Below the pieces are notes generated by a model. The model worked only from the letters and a program-made list of their open reading frames with translations, searched no databases and was not told the origin of the DNA. The translations under genes were made by a program, and so were the position numbers. Shown here one piece after another: positions 59,748-64,000 of a stretch of DNA of 64,000 nucleotides (position 1 is its first letter; the number at the start of each line of letters is the position of its first letter). The DNA is from Aved-18 sp964606665 (GTDB lineage Bacteria > Cyanobacteriota > Vampirovibrionia > Obscuribacterales > Obscuribacteraceae), in contig CAZSHS010000002.1 in NCBI GenBank assembly GCA_964606665.1, positions 133,079-197,078 on the forward strand, given 5' to 3'.

Positions 59748-60767
59748 TTAGCGAAGACTACTAATCCTATCTTTGCTAACATGAGCCACATTCTCACTGG
59801 GACTAACTCCTGCTCGGGCAAAGTTTTCACGAATCACAACCCAGTCAACAGATTTAGCTGAATCAGAAGAGGTCAAAATTGCTTGTGGTCGCTTGAGCAC
59901 TTCATGGTCAGCAGTTTTAATTAACCAATCTTTGATTGCAAGAAATAGCGATCGAGAATATTGCCCTTCCTCACAAATCAAATGTCCCGCCTCAGCGTCC
60001 ACCACATAGGTTTTCTTTTTTGAAGGAATTTTGCTAAACAAAGTAGCGCATGCATTGGGACTGCTAACTTTATCTTTTAGACCGTGCACAAACAGAACCG
60101 GAAGGTCATTTACCTGAGCTGCCGTTTTGGGACTGTCATTGATAAATCGAACGAACTTTGCAGTTTCAATCACAGAAAAGCGCTGCCGGCGCGACTGGGT
60201 CTCAATCATCGCTTTGCGCAAATCAGGATTATTGGTAGCCCTTTTTATCACTAGACTAGTTGCGGTGGCGCGATGCTTAGCTCTCAAAACAGTCAAATCT
60301 AGAGCAGCAAGACATCCTATTTTGAAAGTACTTCGAATCTTCCAGGTCGGAACTGTACACACCAATCCATCAAAAATTTTGGGATGAAGAGCTGCAGCTT
60401 TCAAAGCAATTGCACCTCCAGTAGATTCTCCAAGCAGAATGACTGGCACCCCGGGGTTTTGCTTGCGCAAGGACAGCGCAGCGTCTTTAACATTCTCGAC
60501 TGACTTGCAAAAATCAACCTTTTCCTGTTTCGTGCCAGATTCAGAGACTTCATAGCCCTGGACGCTCACAGCGTAAGTGGTAACGCCGCAAGGCGCCATA
60601 TCGTCAGCCAGTTTCTTAAATGTTTTTGGATTTTCAGTTAGTCCCGGAACGCACAACAGAATTACCTTTTGCTCCTTAGACTGAGCGATTTTAACCTGTG
60701 CATTTGCCGGTAGGAGATGGGTCCACACGAACAAAGATAGTAATAGGATGCCAGTTTGCTTCATCAC
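59748..60767 (-). CDS. Secreted alpha/beta-hydrolase (serine lipase/lysophospholipase-like)
   Basis: 339 residues. Signal peptide about 1-24 (ends LLPANAQ). Alpha/beta-hydrolase pattern: VILLCVPGLTENPKTFKKLA (oxyanion strand), nucleophile elbow LLGESTGGAIAL (Ser115), acid in VLFVHGLKDKVSSP, and His in DAEAGHLICEE. Resembles monoacylglycerol lipase/serine aminopeptidase S33 enzymes. Substrate unknown; acts outside the inner membrane. Confidence 0.85.
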   Translation of the reverse strand: MMKQTGILLLSLFVWTHLLPANAQVKIAQSKEQKVILLCVPGLTENPKTFKKLADDMAPCGVTTYAVSVQGYEVSESGTKQEKVDFCKSVENVKDAALSLRKQNPGVPVILLGESTGGAIALKAAALHPKIFDGLVCTVPTWKIRSTFKIGCLAALDLTVLRAKHRATATSLVIKRATNNPDLRKAMIETQSRRQRFSVIETAKFVRFINDSPKTAAQVNDLPVLFVHGLKDKVSSPNACATLFSKIPSKKKTYVVDAEAGHLICEEGQYSRSLFLAIKDWLIKTADHEVLKRPQAILTSSDSAKSVDWVVIRENFARAGVSPSENVAHVSKDRISSLR

Positions 60768-60841
60768 TCAACCATATAGCTTTACTTCCTGTCTAGCTCA
60801 AGTGCTTTGAGTAAATGCCGTGTTTAATGAAGTTTCTGACG

Positions 60842-61663
60842 TCAAATTCCCTGCAATTTTGTCGCAAGATTCGCCATGATGCTCTCTGCGCTGCCGCTCA
60901 CGACGGCATTAGCGCCTGCATTCTTTAAGTTTTCGACCACTTCTAACCGGTCGGACAGCTTAATCTTGCTTTTGCAAAGAGCAGGCAACTCGTGCGATGC
61001 GCTAAGACTCGGCAACAAACTCTCTATTAAAATGTACGCCTGCTCCACAGCATCAACATTGATGTGATAAGCAAATCCAACTGTAGTTATATTGAACTCG
61101 CTGGCATATTTTGCTGCGGTGGCAATTTCAGAAACAGCATCGGCAATATAAAAGATGCGACCGCCGTCAATTTGCTTTGAGACATGACTAAAATGATCAA
61201 CACCTTTACTAAAGCCATCGCGTTTGCCTAATAATTCATCTATAGAATTTTGGATCACCATGCCTTGTTGCGATTTTATCCACTCGTCTAAGATCGACTG
61301 TTCAAGCGCAGATGTGATGTAATTTTTGCATCCGTCATTATGTAGTTTGCAAAGCAATTCTGGAGCAAAATTGAAATAACTGCAATGCTCTCCTGCAGCA
61401 CCAGCCAGAACATTATAAAACGCGACTGCTGCGTCTAAAGCAACAAGATTGGCGCCGTTCTCTTCGTTAAAGAGTTTCATCTTCTCGAGACAGGAATAAC
61501 CAGACTTTTCAAAACCGAAATTGATCAAGGTCTCGATGTCGACTGACTTTCCATCCATTTCAGATAGGTGCATCCAATAAGCCACAGCAAACGCAACGGG
61601 ATTTACATGCATTCTATTTATAAGAACGCCGTCTCGAATCCACATGTAGGCAGTTTTAGTCAT
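60842..61663 (-). CDS. HAD-fold protein with lost catalytic Asp
   Basis: 273 residues. Begins TKTAYMWIRDGVLINRMHVN, which aligns with the HAD motif FDxDGVLxDS, but the nucleophile position is Ile and only the second Asp remains. Later parts follow the HAD-IA pattern: YITSALEQ (motif II), GKRDGFSKG (Lys of motif III), IFYIADAVSEIATA (motif IV, weakened). A helical cap domain lies between. Probably a non-catalytic or binding member of the phosphoglycolate-phosphatase-like group. Confidence 0.7.
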   Translation of the reverse strand: MTKTAYMWIRDGVLINRMHVNPVAFAVAYWMHLSEMDGKSVDIETLINFGFEKSGYSCLEKMKLFNEENGANLVALDAAVAFYNVLAGAAGEHCSYFNFAPELLCKLHNDGCKNYITSALEQSILDEWIKSQQGMVIQNSIDELLGKRDGFSKGVDHFSHVSKQIDGGRIFYIADAVSEIATAAKYASEFNITTVGFAYHINVDAVEQAYILIESLLPSLSASHELPALCKSKIKLSDRLEVVENLKNAGANAVVSGSAESIMANLATKLQGI

Positions 61664-61761
61664 ATGAATGAATTCGCAACAGCAGTTCGATAGAAAAGAT
61701 CTGGCGGGCGGGCATCATCACGGGGGTGAATGGTGCCGTGCTTTGCTGGGGATATTTAAGC

Positions 61762-62313
61762 TTACAATTCAGCATCAAAGTGCTGGATAAAGCCGTAACT
61801 AACTGCACCGTTTTTGACTACATATGGCAAAGTAATAGTTTGAGAGATGTCGTCTTTGTTCAAAAATTGAATGACAATTGCATCCTTGCGACCTTCGATC
61901 ACATTCTTCACTCGACCGGGCGAGAATGCGACGACCACTTTAATTTGCGCAGCTCCGCCTTGCTTTCTGCGTATTTTTTCTAAATTAGCGAGTCCTCTCC
62001 TTACTGGAAGTCCAATATAATCGGGAGAATCATAGATGCTCATTTTTCCTGTGGTATCTTTAAGCACTACAGAAGGTTTGAAACTACCGGTGGTTTCAAT
62101 GGTTCTATTCACTCCTGGAAGACCATGGTTTATAACCGCCTCGATCTCGCGAATTTCATCTGGGCGAACACCCATCATCTCACCAGAATTGAGTTCTATA
62201 CCTTTAGTAATTGGTGCCTTTGAATCGTGAGACAAAATTAGATAGGCTGTCCAAGCCAGCAAAATACCGACAAATATAAAAACTGCTATTCTTTTGTCGC
62301 GATCTTGATTCAT
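61762..62313 (-). CDS. Single-pass protein of unknown function
   Basis: 183 residues. N-terminal TM (about 9-27, IAVFIFVGILLAWTAYLIL) then an alpha+beta extracytoplasmic part (MGVRPDEIREIEAVINHGLP, KVVVAFSPGRVKNVIEGRKD). No family recognised. Followed by a 98-base gap before the HAD-like gene and preceded by the ATP-grasp gene with a 14-base gap. Confidence 0.65.
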   Translation of the reverse strand: MNQDRDKRIAVFIFVGILLAWTAYLILSHDSKAPITKGIELNSGEMMGVRPDEIREIEAVINHGLPGVNRTIETTGSFKPSVVLKDTTGKMSIYDSPDYIGLPVRRGLANLEKIRRKQGGAAQIKVVVAFSPGRVKNVIEGRKDAIVIQFLNKDDISQTITLPYVVKNGAVSYGFIQHFDAEL

Positions 62314-62327
62314 TTGCCAATTATAAC

Positions 62328-63101
62328 TTACTGTCGCTTCAACACCCAGCGCTCGTTATCCCGCGAAAGTTCGCCTGCCGACATCACACATTTTTTAAGA
62401 ACCGGAAGCACCTTCAAAGGATCGCACTGATATAATCCTGCACCAAAGGCCGGATTTGCTTCGAGCACAGCCCAACCTCGATCTGTTATAAAACCGACGT
62501 CAAGTACTACTCCTGGTGGCATTTGAACTTGCGGATCTTCGAATAAATTTCGAACGAAACTCAAGGCGGCTGCGCCCTCTCTAGGTGGCGGCATTCCATT
62601 TACAAGCTCTCCGTTTCTCAAATACACACTCATGGTCTGAGGCTCGCGCTCCAAAATGAAGAAACGATATTCGACTTCCCAATTCACTATTTCTGAAATT
62701 AGAACTGGAATATCGGGCGGAAGCAATTCAGAAGCCTTGATATCCTTACCACTACAATAAACTCCTGCAGGAAAACATTTGTCATCAGCAGGCTTGGCAA
62801 ATATGCTATTAACCTCGCATCGTGCCTGCTCCAAGGTTCTGATTTTAACTTCTCGTTTAGTCAAGATTTTAGGCAAGGTCGGTAGCCAATCAAAAGGCGG
62901 CTCGAGCAACACAAGACTTAGAAACTCTGCCATCGCTGCGACAAATAATGGCTCACCATAAGCAATCACGTCGCCCCGACCAGCAAGCTCTTCGGGCGGA
63001 CGCCAACTGGCTAGCTGACGAACGTCCCAGCCTGACTGCAAGGCTGCAACCTTCATCATTTCGGTATTGGGATTAGAGCGTGGTGGAAGAAGGAGAATCA
63101 T
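62328..63101 (-). CDS. ATP-grasp protein (R2K/DUF4343-like)
   Basis: 257 residues. ILLLPPRSNPNTEMMKVAAL and the pattern DVIAYGEPLFVAAMAEFL form the N-terminal pre-ATP-grasp part. FAKPADDKCFPAGVY supplies the ATP-binding Lys region, and the distal metal site is VLDVGFITDRGWAVLEANPA with the Glu-x-Asn signature. This matches the short ATP-grasp proteins of the R2K clade. They ligate amino acids or peptides; the actual substrate is unknown. Lies 6 bases after the methyltransferase stop. Confidence 0.75.
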   Translation of the reverse strand: MILLLPPRSNPNTEMMKVAALQSGWDVRQLASWRPPEELAGRGDVIAYGEPLFVAAMAEFLSLVLLEPPFDWLPTLPKILTKREVKIRTLEQARCEVNSIFAKPADDKCFPAGVYCSGKDIKASELLPPDIPVLISEIVNWEVEYRFFILEREPQTMSVYLRNGELVNGMPPPREGAAALSFVRNLFEDPQVQMPPGVVLDVGFITDRGWAVLEANPAFGAGLYQCDPLKVLPVLKKCVMSAGELSRDNERWVLKRQ

Positions 63102-63107
63102 TTGACA

Positions 63108-64000
63108 TCATTTTACACCGCCCCGGAACAAATAATGTGACACCATCCACTCACTGCCGTGCTTATAACCCCAGAGTTCAGCACACGCAAGAAAAAATAG
63201 ACGCCAGTAGTTCCACCATTTCTGAGCCTGCTCTACGCCGTATGTGCTTTCAAACAAAGGAAGTAACTCGTCTTTTTTACTGTCCATTTTCTTAAGCCAG
63301 GCATTGGAAGTATTTCGGTAATGTCTACCATCGACTAGCCATTGTTTTTCTAGTTTGAGATTATCTTGAAAATAGAGCAGCAAATCGTTGCTCGGCATGG
63401 TACCGCCCGTGAAGAAATGCTCAGTGAGCCAGTCGTTGCCATCTTTGTTTTCATAGTGATAGGCAAATTCTTTGTGAGTAAAAATGTGCACAAAGAGCTT
63501 ACCGTCTCGCTCCAGCCAGCTTGCAAGCTTGCGCATTAACAGCTCATAGTTTTTCATATGCTCAAACATTTCAATCGAAACAATACGATCAAAAGTCTGG
63601 CTTAGCTCTATCTCGGCGATATTTCCTGTTATTACTTCAAGATTGCTCAAATTAAGCTCGGCTGCACGTTTTAAAATAAATTCGCGTTGAACCCTCGAAT
63701 TAGACAGTGCCGTGAAATGCGAATCAGAAAACTTAGACGCAGCATATAAAGAGAAAGATCCCCAGCCGCAGCCAAGGTCTAGCACCTTTTGATTCTGTCG
63801 AATCTCTGCGCGCTTCAAGTATAATTCAAGCATGCGGTCTTCTGACAAGTCTAAATGCTGCCAGTCGAGCGCCTCGGTCTCGATTTCATCCCAATATCCA
63901 GAGCTATATTTAAGTCTATGACCAAGCACCGCTTGAAAGAACTCAAATGGAAGCTCATAGTGTTGCGTATTTGCTCTGTCTGTATAAAGCGCAATGGCAG
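63108..64000 (-). CDS. Cyclopropane-fatty-acid-synthase-like methyltransferase, 5' truncated
   Basis: At least 297 residues; the frame stays open to the window edge. The visible start reads TDRANTQHYELPFEFFQAVL-GHRLKYSSGYWDEIETEALD, then the SAM motif VLDLGCGWGSFSLYAASKF, IVSIEMFEHMKNYELLMRKL, FVHIFTHKEFAYHYENKDGN, and the end SEWMVSHYLFRGG. This is the CFA synthase/mycolic-acid methyltransferase family, which acts on membrane lipid double bonds. Where E. coli Cfa has Cys in YSCAYW, this one has Ser, so it may belong to a distinct subgroup. It could modify the products of the desaturase at 33122. Confidence 0.85.
   Translation of the reverse strand, partial: AIALYTDRANTQHYELPFEFFQAVLGHRLKYSSGYWDEIETEALDWQHLDLSEDRMLELYLKRAEIRQNQKVLDLGCGWGSFSLYAASKFSDSHFTALSNSRVQREFILKRAAELNLSNLEVITGNIAEIELSQTFDRIVSIEMFEHMKNYELLMRKLASWLERDGKLFVHIFTHKEFAYHYENKDGNDWLTEHFFTGGTMPSNDLLLYFQDNLKLEKQWLVDGRHYRNTSNAWLKKMDSKKDELLPLFESTYGVEQAQKWWNYWRLFFLACAELWGYKHGSEWMVSHYLFRGGVK

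Overview
The window looks like a chromosomal segment of a diderm bacterium of moderate GC. The mix of kinase-TM-leucine-rich-repeat receptors, TPR/WG-repeat proteins, TIGR03067-type and DUF2911/DUF1254 proteins, a cyanobacterial-style RRM protein and an OmpA-domain protein suggests the non-photosynthetic Cyanobacteria (Melainabacteria/Obscuribacterales-like). This assignment is inference; no rRNA or other marker is present. One run of 10 N at 39674-39683 shows a draft assembly.

Left part (1-17819): a co-oriented cluster that reads as a reduced type IV secretion/conjugation machine. In order it holds two tandem secreted paralogs (the first cut by the window edge), two more secreted proteins, two divergent paralogs with pilin-like topology, a giant VirB6/TrbL-like membrane protein, a zinc-finger helical protein, a VirB3-like two-TM protein, a VirB4 ATPase, a VirB8-like protein, a VirD4/TraG coupling ATPase with a C-terminal zinc ribbon, and a replication-relaxation family protein. 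I see no VirB7/9/10 outer-membrane core, VirB11 or classical relaxase. The unfamiliar secreted proteins may replace some of these. This is the best candidate here for an undescribed system.

Middle (17844-34711): two paralogous Ser/Thr kinases with C-terminal leucine-rich repeats flank an orphan Opp/Dpp ATPase, a Tat-exported flavin amine-oxidase-like protein, an acyl-CoA carboxylase carboxyltransferase and three small minus-strand genes. The second kinase is translationally coupled to a discoidin-like/OmpA protein. Then come small TPR proteins, a GlsB-type membrane protein, an RRM RNA-binding protein with a good terminator, a ribbon-helix-helix regulator in operon with a delta-9-type fatty acid desaturase, and a broken leucine-rich-repeat-variant gene.

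35157-42345 is one tightly overlapping plus-strand operon: DUF2911 protein, large PIG-L deacetylase, a 47-residue membrane protein, sodium:solute symporter, a half-length BshC-like protein and BshA. It points to bacillithiol-type thiol synthesis. Convergent to it, 49543-42301 carries a complete histidine operon in seven overlapping genes: hisG, hisC fused to a HAD phosphatase, hisB, hisH, hisF, a hisA-hisI-hisE triple fusion, and hisD. It is preceded by a textbook transcription attenuator whose 28-residue leader peptide contains R-H-A-H-H-H-R.

Right part (49653-64000): a WG-repeat membrane protein, a kelch fragment, a HipAB toxin-antitoxin pair with a visible operator, TPR and DUF1254/1214 proteins, a cytoplasmic avidin-family protein, a universal stress protein behind a structured leader, a GNAT acetyltransferase, several small membrane proteins, a serine hydrolase, a HAD-fold protein lacking its nucleophile, an ATP-grasp protein and a cyclopropane-fatty-acid-synthase-like methyltransferase cut by the window edge. 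No tRNA, rRNA, insertion sequence or CRISPR array was recognised.
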